Of a stretch of DNA of 64,000 nt, positions 10,719 to 22,462 are shown piece after piece. This DNA is from Crossaster papposus (lineage: Eukaryota; Echinodermata; Asteroidea; Velatida; Solasteridae), in NCBI GenBank assembly GCA_037893245.1, contig JBAIAA010000653.1:1612001-1676000 (forward strand), written 5' to 3'. How positions within the stretch are numbered: position 1 is the stretch's first letter; each line of letters starts with the position of its first letter. Made by a program: the position numbers and the translations under genes. The notes beneath the pieces are model-generated. The model was given only the letters and a program-made list of their open reading frames with translations. It was not told the origin of the DNA and ran no database searches.

Positions 10719-12110
10719 ATGCCCCGGGTCAAATTGCTAATTTTGCCATTCCTGGAGGCCCCCCTCTATCTCCTAACACCCAACCCCTTCCCGGGGCATG
10801 CTTTCCTTCATGCCCTTATTTGTGGGCGGGGATTGTGTGCACAAACCTATGGCGAATTTGAAACGCGTGTGTTAACGTTAACATTTTCAGAAAATCGAAA
10901 TAAAATACTAACAAAGCATGCCCCGGGTCAAATTGCTAATTTTGCCATTCCTGGAGGCCCCCCTGTATCTCCTAACACCCAGCCCCTTCACGGGGCATGC
11001 TTTCCTTCATGCCCTTATTTGTGGGCGGGGATTGTGTGCACAAACCTATGGCGAATTTGAAACGCGTGTGTTAACGTTACAATTTTCAGAAAATCGAAAT
11101 AAAATACTAACAAAGCATGTCCCGGGTCAAATTGCTAATTTTGCCATTCTTGGAGGCCCCCCTCTATCTCCTAACACCCAGCCCCTTCCCGGGGCATGCT
11201 TTCCTTCATGTCCTTATTTGTGGGCGGGGATTGTGTGCACAAACCTATGGCGAATTTGAAACGCGTGTGTTAACGTTAACATTTTCAGAAGATCGAAATA
11301 AAATACTAACAAAGCATGCCCCGGGTCAAATTGCTAATTTTGCCATTCCTGGAGGCCCCCCTCTATCTCCTAACACCCAGCCCCTTCCCGGGGCATGCTT
11401 TTCTTCATGCCCTTATTTGTGGGCGGGGATTGTGTGCACAAACCTATGGCGAATTTGAAACGCGTGTGTTAACGTTAACATTTTCAGAAAATCGAAATAA
11501 AATACTAACAAAGCATGCCCCGGGTCAAATTGCTAATTTTGCCATTCCTGGAGGACCCCTCTATCTCCTAACACCCAGCCCATTCCCGGGGCATGCTTTC
11601 CTTCATGCCCTTATTTGTGGGCGGGGATTGTGTGCACAAACCTATGGCGAAATTGAAACGCGTGTGTTAACGTTAACATTTTCAGAAAATCGAAATAAAA
11701 TACTAACAAAGCATGCCCCGGGTCAAATTGCTAATTTTGCCATTCCTGGAGGCCCCCCTCTATCTCCTAACACCCAGCCCCTTCCCGGGGCATGCTTTCC
11801 TTCATGCCCTTATTTGTGGGCGGGGATTGTGTGCACAAACCTATGGCGAATTTGAAACGCGTGTGTTAACGTTACAATTTTCAGAAAATCGAAATAAAAT
11901 ACTAACAAAGCATGCCCCGGGTCAAATTGCTAATTTTGCCATTCCTGGAGGCCCCCCTCTATCTCCTAACGCCCAGCCCCTTCCCGGGGCATTCTTTTCT
12001 TCATGCCCTTATTTGTGGGCGGGGATTGTGTGCACAAACCTATGGCGAATTTGAAACGCGTGTGTTAACGTTAACATTTTCAGAAAATCGAAATAAAATA
12101 CTAACAAAGC
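10719..12110 (+). repeat. Seven-unit higher-order copy (1392 bp)
   Basis: Unit order is CCCAACCCC, CTGTATCT with CACGGGG, ATGTCCCGGG with CATTCTTGG and AGATCG, GCTTTTCTT, a 198-bp GACCCC unit with GGCGAAATTG, ACAATTTTCAG, and CTAACGCCC with CATTCTTTT. The first four units recur at 12111, and the series recurs from 12907 in altered form. Confidence 0.88.
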
Positions 12111-12906
12111 ATGCCCCGGGTCAAATTGCTAATTTTGCCATTCCTGGAGGCCCCCCTCTATCTCCTAACACCCAACCCCTTCCCGGGGCATGCTTTCCTT
12201 CATGCCCTTATTTGTGGGCGGGGATTGTGTGCACAAACCTATGGCGAATTTGAAACGCGTGTGTTAACGTTAACATTTTCAGAAAATCGAAATAAAATAC
12301 TAACAAAGCATGCCCCGGGTCAAATTGCTAATTTTGCCATTCCTGGAGGCCCCCCTGTATCTCCTAACACCCAGCCCCTTCACGGGGCATGCTTTCCTTC
12401 ATGCCCTTATTTGTGGGCGGGGATTGTGTGCACAAACCTATGGCGAATTTGAAACGCGTGTGTTAACGTTACAATTTTCAGAAAATCGAAATAAAATACT
12501 AACAAAGCATGTCCCGGGTCAAATTGCTAATTTTGCCATTCTTGGAGGCCCCCCTCTATCTCCTAACACCCAGCCCCTTCCCGGGGCATGCTTTCCTTCA
12601 TGTCCTTATTTGTGGGCGGGGATTGTGTGCACAAACCTATGGCGAATTTGAAACGCGTGTGTTAACGTTAACATTTTCAGAAGATCGAAATAAAATACTA
12701 ACAAAGCATGCCCCGGGTCAAATTGCTAATTTTGCCATTCCTGGAGGCCCCCCTCTATCTCCTAACACCCAGCCCCTTCCCGGGGCATGCTTTTCTTCAT
12801 GCCCTTATTTGTGGGCGGGGATTGTGTGCACAAACCTATGGCGAATTTGAAACGCGTGTGTTAACGTTAACATTTTCAGAAAATCGAAATAAAATACTAA
12901 CAAAGC
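12111..12906 (+). repeat. Four-unit shortened copy (796 bp)
   Basis: It repeats the first four units of 10719-12110 with a shift of 1392 bp, then is joined straight to a hybrid unit at 12907 that starts the series again. The three missing units are what an unequal exchange ending inside 12907-13104 would remove. Confidence 0.85.
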
Positions 12907-13104
12907 ATGCCCCGGGTCAAATTGCTAATTTTGCCATTCCTGGAGGACCCCTCTATCTCCTAACACCCAACCCCTTCCCGGGGCATGCTTTCCTTCATGC
13001 CCTTATTTGTGGGCGGGGATTGTGTGCACAAACCTATGGCGAATTTGAAACGCGTGTGTTAACGTTAACATTTTCAGAAAATCGAAATAAAATACTAACA
13101 AAGC
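12907..13104 (+). repeat. Hybrid 198-bp unit at a recombination junction
   Basis: The left part carries the GACCCC deletion typical of units 11515 and 13702, while the right part carries CCCAACCCC typical of units 10719 and 12111. The sister 198-bp units instead read CCCAGCCCATTCCC here. The switch lies between about 12953 and 12969, inside an 18-bp stretch shared by both parents. Confidence 0.85.
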
Positions 13105-14098
13105 ATGCCCCGGGTCAAATTGCTAATTTTGCCATTCCTGGAGGCCCCCCTGTATCTCCTAACACCCAGCCCCTTCACGGGGCATGCTTTCCTTCATGCC
13201 CTTATTTGTGGGCGGGGATTGTGTGCACAAACCTATGGCGAATTTGAAACGCGTGTGTTAACGTTACAATTTTCAGAAAATCGAAATAAAATACTAACAA
13301 AGCATGTCCCGGGTCAAATTGCTAATTTTGCCATTCTTGGAGGCCCCCCTCTATCTCCTAACACCCAGCCCCTTCCCGGGGCATGCTTTCCTTCATGTCC
13401 TTATTTGTGGGCGGGGATTGTGTGCACAAACCTATGGCGAATTTGAAACGCGTGTGTTAACGTTAACATTTTCAGAAGATCGAAATAAAATACTAACAAA
13501 GCATGCCCCGGGTCAAATTGCTAATTTTGCCATTCCTGGAGGCCCCCCTCTATCTCCTAACACCCAGCCCCTTCCCGGGGCATGCTTTTCTTCATGCCCT
13601 TATTTGTGGGCGGGGATTGTGTGCACAAACCTATGGCGAATTTGAAACGCGTGTGTTAACGTTAACATTTTCAGAAAATCGAAATAAAATACTAACAAAG
13701 CATGCCCCGGGTCAAATTGCTAATTTTGCCATTCCTGGAGGACCCCTCTATCTCCTAACACCCAGCCCATTCCCGGGGCATGCTTTCCTTCATGCCCTTA
13801 TTTGTGGGCGGGGATTGTGTGCACAAACCTATGGCGAAATTGAAACGCGTGTGTTAACGTTAACATTTTCAGAAAATCGAAATAAAATACTAACAAAGCA
13901 TGCCCCGGGTCAAATTGCTAATTTTGCCATTCCTGGAGGCCCCCCTCTATCTCCTAACACCCAGCCCCTTCCCGGGGCATGCTTTCCTTCATGCCCTTAT
14001 TTGTGGGCGGGGATTGTGTGCACAAACCTATGGCGAATTTGAAACGCGTGTGTTAACGTTACAATTTTCAGAAAATCGAAATAAAATACTAACAAAGC
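12907..14098 (+). repeat. Third copy of the seven-unit series (six units, 1192 bp)
   Basis: After the hybrid unit the order is CTGTATCT with CACGGGG, ATGTCCCGGG, GCTTTTCTT, 198-bp GACCCC with GGCGAAATTG, and ACAATTTTCAG, matching 10918-11911 with a shift of 2187 bp (11 x 199 minus two lost bases). The CTAACGCCC unit that would close it, at 14099, also opens the next repeat. Confidence 0.83.
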
Positions 14099-15691
14099 AT
14101 GCCCCGGGTCAAATTGCTAATTTTGCCATTCCTGGAGGCCCCCCTCTATCTCCTAACGCCCAGCCCCTTCCCGGGGCATTCTTTTCTTCATGCCCTTATT
14201 TGTGGGCGGGGATTGTGTGCACAAACCTATGGCGAATTTGAAACGCGTGTGTTAACGTTAACATTTTCAGAAAATCGAAATAAAATACTAACAAAGCATG
14301 CCCCGGGTCAAATTGCAAATTTTGCCATTCCTGGAGGCCCCCCCTCTATCTCCTAACACCCAGCCCCTTCCCGGCGCATGCTTTCCTTCATGCCCTTATT
14401 TGTGGGCGGGGATTGTGTGCACAAACCTATGGCGAATTTGAAACGCGTGTGTTAACGTTAAAATTTTCAGAAAATCGAAATAAAATACTAACAAAGCATG
14501 CCCCGGGTCAAATTGCTAATTTTTCCATTCCTGGAGGCCCCCCTCTATCTCCTAACACCCAACCCCTTCCCGGGGCATGCTTTCCTTCATGCCCTTATTT
14601 GTGGGCGGGGATTGTGTGCACAAACCTATGGCGAATTTGAAACGCGTGTGTTAACGTTAACATTTTCAGAAAATCGAAATAAAATACTAACAAAGCATGC
14701 CCCGGGTCAAATTGCTAATTTTGCCATTCCTGGAGGCCCCCCTCTATCTCCTAACACCCAGCCCCTTCACGGGGCATGCTTTCCTTCATGCCCTTATTTG
14801 TGGGCGGGGATTGTGTGCACAAACCTATGGCGAATTTGAAACGCGTGTGTTAACGTTACAATTTTCAGAAAATCGAAATAAAATACTAACAAAGCATGTC
14901 CCGGGTCAAATTGCTAATTTTGCCATTCTTGGAGGCCCCCCTCTATCTCCTAACACCCAGCCCCTTCCCGGGGCATGCTTTCCTTCATGTCCTTATTTGT
15001 GGGCGGGGATTGTGTGCACAAACCTATGGCGAATTTGAAACGCGTGTGTTAACGTCAACATTTTCAGAAGATCGAAATAAAATACTAACAAAGCATGCCC
15101 CGGGTCAAATTGCTAATTTTTCCATTCCTGGAGGCCCCCCTCTATCTCCTAACACCCAGCCCCTTCCCGGGACATGCTTTCCTTCATGCCCTTATTTGTG
15201 GGCGGGGATTGTGTGCACAAACCTATGGCGAATTTGAAACGCGTGTGTTAACGTTAAAACTTTCAGAAGATTGAAATAAAATACTAACAAAGCATGCCCC
15301 GGGTCAAATTTCTAATTTTGCCATTCCTGGAGGCCCCCCTCTATCTCCTAACACCCAGCCCCTTCCCGGGGAATGCTTTCCTTCATGCCCTTATTTGTGG
15401 GCGGGGATTGTGTGCAGAAACCTATGGCGAATTTGAAACGCGTGTGTTAACGTTAACATTTTCAGAAAATCGAGATAAAATACTAACAAAGCATGCCCCG
15501 GGTCAAATTGCTAATTTTGCCATTCCTGGAGGCCCCCCTCTATCTCCTAACACCCAGCCCCTTCCCGGGGCATGCTTTCCTTCATGCCCTTATTTGTGGG
15601 CGGGGATTGTGTGCACAAACCTATGGCGAATTTGAAACGCGTGTGTTAACGTTAACATTTTCAGAAAATCGAAATAAAATACTAACAAAGC
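14099..15691 (+). repeat. Eight-unit higher-order repeat, copy 1 (1593 bp)
   Basis: Unit order is CTAACGCCC with CATTCTTTT, 200-bp subtype, TTTTTCC with CCCAACCCC, CACGGGG, ATGTCCCGGG with ACGTCAAC, GGGACATGC with AAAACTTTCAG, TTTCTAAT with GTGCAGAAAC and TCGAGAT, and a plain unit. Rare markers such as ACGTCAAC, GTGCAGAAAC and TCGAGAT occur at equal spacing in the next copy. Confidence 0.92.
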
Positions 15692-17284
15692 ATGCCCCGG
15701 GTCAAATTGCTAATTTTGCCATTCCTGGAGGCCCCCCTCTATCTCCTAACGCCCAGCCCCTTCCCGGGGCATTCTTTTCTTCATGCCCTTATTTGTGGGC
15801 GGGGATTGTGTGCACAAACCTATGGCGAATTTGAAACGCGTGTGTTAACGTTAACATTTTCAGAAAATCGAAATAAAATACTAACAAAGCATGCCCCGGG
15901 TCAAATTGCAAATTTTGCCATTCCTGGAGGCCCCCCCTCTATCTCCTAACACCCAGCCCCTTCCCGGCGCATGCTTTCCTTCATGCCCTTATTTGTGGGC
16001 GGGGATTGTGTGCACAAACCTATGGCGAATTTGAAACGCGTGTGTTAACGTTAAAATTTTCAGAAAATCGAAATAAAATACTAACAAAGCATGCCCCGGG
16101 TCAAATTGCTAATTTTTCCATTCCTGGAGGCCCCCCTCTATCTCCTAACACCCAACCCCTTCCCGGGGCATGCTTTCCTTCATGCCCTTATTTGTGGGCG
16201 GGGATTGTGTGCACAAACCTATGGCGAATTTGAAACGCGTGTGTTAACGTTAACATTTTCAGAAAATCGAAATAAAATACTAACAAAGCATGCCCCGGGT
16301 CAAATTGCTAATTTTGCCATTCCTGGAGGCCCCCCTCTATCTCCTAACACCCAGCCCCTTCACGGGGCATGCTTTCCTTCATGCCCTTATTTGTGGGCGG
16401 GGATTGTGTGCACAAACCTATGGCGAATTTGAAACGCGTGTGTTAACGTTACAATTTTCAGAAAATCGAAATAAAATACTAACAAAGCATGTCCCGGGTC
16501 AAATTGCTAATTTTGCCATTCTTGGAGGCCCCCCTCTATCTCCTAACACCCAGCCCCTTCCCGGGGCATGCTTTCCTTCATGTCCTTATTTGTGGGCGGG
16601 GATTGTGTGCACAAACCTATGGCGAATTTGAAACGCGTGTGTTAACGTCAACATTTTCAGAAGATCGAAATAAAATACTAACAAAGCATGCCCCGGGTCA
16701 AATTGCTAATTTTTCCATTCCTGGAGGCCCCCCTCTATCTCCTAACACCCAGCCCCTTCCCGGGACATGCTTTCCTTCATGCCCTTATTTGTGGGCGGGG
16801 ATTGTGTGCACAAACCTATGGCGAATTTGAAACGCGTGTGTTAACGTTAAAACTTTCAGAAGATTGAAATAAAATACTAACAAAGCATGCCCCGGGTCAA
16901 ATTTCTAATTTTGCCATTCCTGGAGGCCCCCCTCTATCTCCTAACACCCAGCCCCTTCCCGGGGAATGCTTTCCTTCATGCCCTTATTTGTGGGCGGGGA
17001 TTGTGTGCAGAAACCTATGGCGAATTTGAAACGCGTGTGTTAACGTTAACATTTTCAGAAAATCGAGATAAAATACTAACAAAGCATGCCCCGGGTCAAA
17101 TTGCTAATTTTGCCATTCCTGGAGGCCCCCCTCTATCTCCTAACACCCAGCCCCTTCCCGGGGCATGCTTTCCTTCATGCCCTTATTTGTGGGCGGGGAT
17201 TGTGTGCACAAACCTATGGCGAATTTGAAACGCGTGTGTTAACGTTAACATTTTCAGAAAATCGAAATAAAATACTAACAAAGC
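15692..17284 (+). repeat. Eight-unit higher-order repeat, copy 2 (1593 bp)
   Basis: It matches 14099-15691 unit for unit with a constant shift of 1593 bp, including the rare markers. I noticed no difference between the two copies by eye, which suggests very recent duplication. It ends where the next 200-bp unit (17285) begins. Confidence 0.92.
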
Positions 17285-18280
17285 ATGCCCCGGGTCAAAT
17301 TGCAAATTTTGCCATTCCTGGAGGCCCCCCCTCTATCTCCTAACACCCAGCCCCTTCCCGGCGCATGCTTTCCTTCATGCCCTTATTTGTGGGCGGGGAT
17401 TGTGTGCACAAACCTATGGCAAATTTGAAACGCGTGTGTTAACGTTAAAATTTTCAGAAAATCGAAATAAAATACTAACAAAGCATGCCCCGGGTCAAAT
17501 TGCTAATTTTGACATTCCTGGAGGCCCCCCTCTATCTCCTAACACCCAACCCCTTCCCGGGGCATGCTTTCCTTCATGCCCTTATTTGTGGGCGGGGATT
17601 GTGTGCACAAACCTATGGCGAATTTGAAACGCGTGTGTTAACGTTAACATTTTCAGAAATTCGAAATAAAATACTAACAAAGCATGCCCCGGGTCAAATT
17701 GCTAATTTTGCCATTCCTGGAGGCCCCCCTCTATCTCCTAACACCCAACCCCTTCCCGGGGCATGCTTTCCTTCATGCCCTTATTTGTGGGCGGGGATTG
17801 TGTGCACAAACCTATGGCGAATTTGAAACGCGTGTGTTAACGTTAAAACTTTCAGAAGATTAAAATAAAATACTAACAAAGCATGCCCCGGGTCAAATTT
17901 CTAATTTTGCCATTCCTGGAGGCCCCCCTCTATCTCCTAACACCCAGCCCCTTCCCGGGGAATGCTTTCCTTCATGCCCTTATTTGTGGGCGGGGATTGT
18001 GTGCACAAACCTATGGCGAATTTGAAACGCGTGTGTTAACGTTAACATTTTCAGAAAATCGAGATAAAATACTAACAAAGCATGCCCCGGGTCAAATTGC
18101 TAATTTTGCCATTCCTGGAGGCCCCCCTCTATCTCCTAACACCCAGCCCCTTCCCGGGGCATGCTTTCCTTCATGCCCTTATTTGTGGGCGGGGATTGTG
18201 TGCACAAACCTATGGCGAATTTGAAACGCGTGTGTTAATGTTAACATTTTCAGAAAATCGAAATAAAATACTAACAAAGC
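17285..18280 (+). repeat. Five-unit repeat, copy 1 (996 bp)
   Basis: Units: 200-bp subtype with GGCAAATTTG, TTTTGACATT with CCCAACCCC and AAATTCG, CCCAACCCC with AAAACTTTCAG, TTTCTAAT with TCGAGAT, and a plain unit with GTTAATGTT near 18237. The first two recur at 18281 with identical rare markers. Confidence 0.82.
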
Positions 18281-19873
18281 ATGCCCCGGGTCAAATTGCA
18301 AATTTTGCCATTCCTGGAGGCCCCCCCTCTATCTCCTAACACCCAGCCCCTTCCCGGCGCATGCTTTCCTTCATGCCCTTATTTGTGGGCGGGGATTGTG
18401 TGCACAAACCTATGGCAAATTTGAAACGCGTGTGTTAACGTTAAAATTTTCAGAAAATCGAAATAAAATACTAACAAAGCATGCCCCGGGTCAAATTGCT
18501 AATTTTGACATTCCTGGAGGCCCCCCTCTATCTCCTAACACCCAACCCCTTCCCGGGGCATGCTTTCCTTCATGCCCTTATTTGTGGGCGGGGATTGTGT
18601 GCACAAACCTATGGCGAATTTGAAACGCGTGTGTTAACGTTAACATTTTCAGAAATTCGAAATAAAATACTAACAAAGCATGCCCCGGGTCAAATTGCTA
18701 ATTTTGCCATTCCTGGAGGCCCCCCTCTATCTCCTAACACCCAACCCCTTCCCGGGGCATGCTTTCCTTCATGCCCTTATTTGTGGGCGGGGATTGTGTG
18801 CACAAACCTATGGCGAATTTGAAACGCGTGTGTTAACGTTAACATTTTCAGAAAATCGAAATAAAATACTAACAAAGCATGCCCCGGGTCAAATTGCTAA
18901 TTTTGCCATTCCTGGAGGCCCCCCTCTATCTCCTAACACCCAGCCCCTTCACGGGGCATGCTTTCCTTCATGCCCTTATTTGTGGGCGGGGATTGTGTGC
19001 ACAAACCTATGGCAAATTTGAAACGCGTGTGTTAACGTTACAATTTTCAGAAAATCGAAATAAAATACTAACAAAGCATGTCCCGGGTCAAATTGCTAAT
19101 TTTGCCATTCTTGGAGGACCCCCTCTATCTCCTAACACCCAGCCCCTTCCCGGGGCATGCTTTCCTTCATGTCCTTATTTGTGGGCGGGGATTGTGTGCA
19201 CAAACCTATGGCGAATTTGAAACGCGTGTGTTAACGTTAACATTTTCAGAAGATCGAAATAAAATACTAACAAAGCATGCCCCGGGTCAAATTGCTAATT
19301 TTTCCATTCCTGGAGGCCCCCCTCTATCTCCTAACACCCAGCCCCTTCCCGGGGCATGCTTTCCTTCATGCCCTTATTTGTGGGCGGGGATTGTGTGCAC
19401 AAACCTATGGCGAATTTGAAACGCGTGTGTTAACGTTAAAACTTTCAGAAGATTGAAATAAAATACTAACAAAGCATGCCCCGGGTCAAATTTCTAATTT
19501 TGCCATTCCTGGAGGCCCCCCTCTATCTCCTAACACCCAGCCCCTTCCCGGGGAATGCTTTCCTTCATGCCCTTATTTGTGGGCGGGGATTGTGTGCACA
19601 AACCTATGGCGAATTTGAAACGCGTGTGTTAACGTTAACATTTTCAGAAAATCGAAATAAAATACTAACAAAGCATGCCCCGGGTCAAATTGCTAATTTT
19701 GCCATTCCTGGAGGCCCCCCTCTATCTCCTAACACCCAGCCCCTTCCCGGGGCATGCTTTCCTTCATGCCCTTATTTGTGGGCGGGGATTGTGTGCACAA
19801 ACCTATGGCGAATTTGAAACGCGTGTGTTAACGTTAACATTTTCAGAAAATCGAAATAAAATACTAACAAAGC
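18281..19873 (+). repeat. Composite block of eight units
   Basis: The first two units and part of the third repeat 17285-17826 (shift 996). From 18680 onward the order follows 16091-17284 (shift 2589): CCCAACCCC, CACGGGG, ATGTCCCGGG, TTTTTCC with AAAACTTTCAG, TTTCTAAT with GGGGAATGC, plain. The unit at 19078 has a private GGAGGACCCCC. Confidence 0.75.
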
Positions 19874-21268
19874 ATGCCCCGGGTCAAATTGCAAATTTTG
19901 CCATTCCTGGAGGCCCCCCCTCTATCTCCTAACACCCAGCCCCTTCCCGGCGCATGCTTTCCTTCATGCCCTTATTTGTGGGCGGGGATTGTGTGCACAA
20001 ACCTATGGCGAATTTGAAACGCGTGTGTTAACGTTAACATGTTCAGAAATTCGAAATAAAATACTAACAAAGCATGCCCCGGGTCAAATTGCTAATTTTG
20101 CCATTCCTGGAGGCACCCCTCTATCTCCTAACACCCAGCCCCTTCACGGGGCATGCTTTTCTTCATGCCCTTATTTGTGGGCGGGGATTGTGTGCACAAA
20201 CCTATGGCGAATTTGAAACGCGTGTGTTAACGTTAACATTTTCAGAAAATCGAAATAAAATACTAACAAAGCATGCCCCGGGTCAAATTGCTAATTTTGC
20301 CATTCCTGGAGGCCCCCCTCTATCTCCTAACACCCAGCCCCTTCCCGGGGCATGCTTTCCTTCATGCCCTTATTTGTGGGCGGGGATTGTGTGCACAAAC
20401 CTATGGCGAATTTGAAACGCGTGTGTTAACGTTAAAATTTTCAGAAAATCGAAATAAAATACTAACAAAGCATGCCCCGGGTCAAATTGCAAATTTTGCC
20501 ATTCCTGGAGGCCCCCCCTCTATCTCCTAACACCCAGCCCCTTCCCGGCGCATGCTTTCCTTCATGCCCTTATTTGTGGGCGGGGATTGTGTGCACAAAC
20601 CTATGGCGAATTTGAAACGCGTGTGTTAACGTTAAAATTTTCAGAAAATCGAAATAAAATACTAACAAAGCATGCCCCTGGTCAAATTGCTAATTTTGAC
20701 ATTCCTGGAGGCCCCCCTCTATCTCCTAACACCCAACCCCTTCCCGGGGCATGCTTTCCTTCATGCCCTTATTTGTGGGCGGGGATTGTGTGCACAAACC
20801 TATGGCGAATTTGAAACGCGTGTGTTAACGTTAACATTTTCAGAAATTCGAAATAAAATACTAACAAAGCATGCCCCGGGTCAAATTGCTAATTTTGCCA
20901 TTCCTGGAGGCACCCCTCTATCTCCTAACACCCAGCCCCTTCACGGGGCATGCTTTTCTTCATGCCCTTATTTGTGGGCGGGGATTGTGTGCACAAACCT
21001 ATGGCGAATTTGAAACGCGTGTGTTAACGTTAACATTTTCAGAAAATCGAAATAAAATACTAACAAAGCATGCCCCGGGTCAAATTGCTAATTTTGCCAT
21101 TCCTGGAGGCCCCCCTCTATCTCCTAACACCCAGCCCCTTCCCGGGGCATGCTTTCCTTCATGCCCTTATTTGTGGGCGGGGATTGTGTGCACAAACCTA
21201 TGGCGAATTTGAAACGCGTGTGTTAACGTTACAATTTTCAGAAAATCGAAATAAAATACTAACAAAGC
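19874..21268 (+). repeat. Block marked by GGCACCCC units
   Basis: Units at 20074 and 20871, 797 bp apart, share GGCACCCC, CACGGGG and GCTTTTCTT. Between them lie a plain unit, a 200-bp unit and a TTTTGACATT/CCCAACCCC unit with a private ATGCCCCTGG (20672). The 200-bp unit at 19874 has the only AACATGTTCAG box I saw. Confidence 0.72.
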
Positions 21269-22462
21269 ATGCCCAGGGTCAAATTGCTAATTTTGCCATT
21301 CCTGGAGGCCCCCCTCTATCTCCTAACACCCAGCCCCTTCCCAGGGCATGCTTTCCTTCATGCCCTTATTTGTGGGCGGGGATTGTGTGCACAAACCTAT
21401 GGCGAATTTGAAACGCGTGTGTTAACGTTAAACTTTTCAGAACATCGAAATAAAATACTAACAAAGCATGCCCCGGGTCAAATTGCTAATTTTGCCATTC
21501 CTGGAGGCCCCCCTCTATCTCCTAACACCCAGCCCCTTCCCGGGGCATGCTTTTCTTCATGCCCTTATTTGTGGGCGGGGATTGTGTGCACAAACCTATG
21601 GCGAATTTGAAACGCGTGTGTTAACGTTAACATTTTCAGAAAATCGAAATAAAATACTAACAAAGCATGCCCCGGGTCAAATTGCTAATTTTGCCATTCC
21701 TGGAGGCCCCCCTCTATCTCCTAACACCCAGCCCCTTCCCGGGGCATGCTTTCCTTCATGCCCTTATTTGTGGGCGGGGATTGTGTGCACAAACCTATGG
21801 CGAAATTGAAACGCGTGTGTTAACGTTAACATTTTCAGAAAATCGAAATAAAATACTAACAAAGCATGCCCCGGGTCAAATTGCTAATTTTGCCATTCCT
21901 GGAGGCCCCCCTCTATCTCCTTACACCCAGCCCCTTCCCGGGGCATGCTTTCCTTCATGCCCTTATTTGTGGGCGGGGATGTGTGCACAAACCTATGGCG
22001 AATTTGAAACGCGTGTGTTAACCTTACAATTTTCAGAAAATCGAAATAAAATACTAACAAAGCATGCCCCGGGTCAAATTGCTAATTTTGCCATTCCTGG
22101 AGGCCCCCCTCTATCTCCTAACGCCCAGCCCCTTCCCGGGGCATTCTTTTCTTCATGCCCTTATTTGTGGGCGGGGATTGTGTGCACAAACCTATGGCGA
22201 ATTTGAAACGCGTGTGTTAACGTTAACATTTTCAGAAAATCGAAATAAAATACTAACAAAGCATGCCCCGGGTCAAATTGCAAATTTTGCCATTCCTGGA
22301 GGCCCCCCCTCTATCTCCTAACACCCAGCCCCTTCCCGGCGCATGCTTTCCTTCATGCCCTTATTTGTGGGCGGGGATTGTGTGCACAAACCTATGGCGA
22401 ATTTGAAACGCGTGTGTTAACGTTAAAATTTTCAGAAAATCGAAATAAAATACTAACAAAGC
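21269..22462 (+). repeat. Block related to 8529-9523
   Basis: Unit order is CCCAGGG with ACATCG, GCTTTTCTT, GGCGAAATTG, ACAATTTTCAG, CTAACGCCC with CATTCTTTT, 200-bp subtype. This resembles 8529-9523, about 12.7 kb away, with one extra unit. The unit at 21866 is 198 bp because GGGGATTGTG became GGGGATGTG, and it also has CTTACACCC and ACCTTACAAT. Confidence 0.7.

Noticed and set aside
14099..17284. Assembly duplication as the explanation of identical copies
   Set aside because: Not excluded, only not preferred: many other duplications differ by private substitutions, as real copies do. Read depth would be needed to decide for the copies that look identical.
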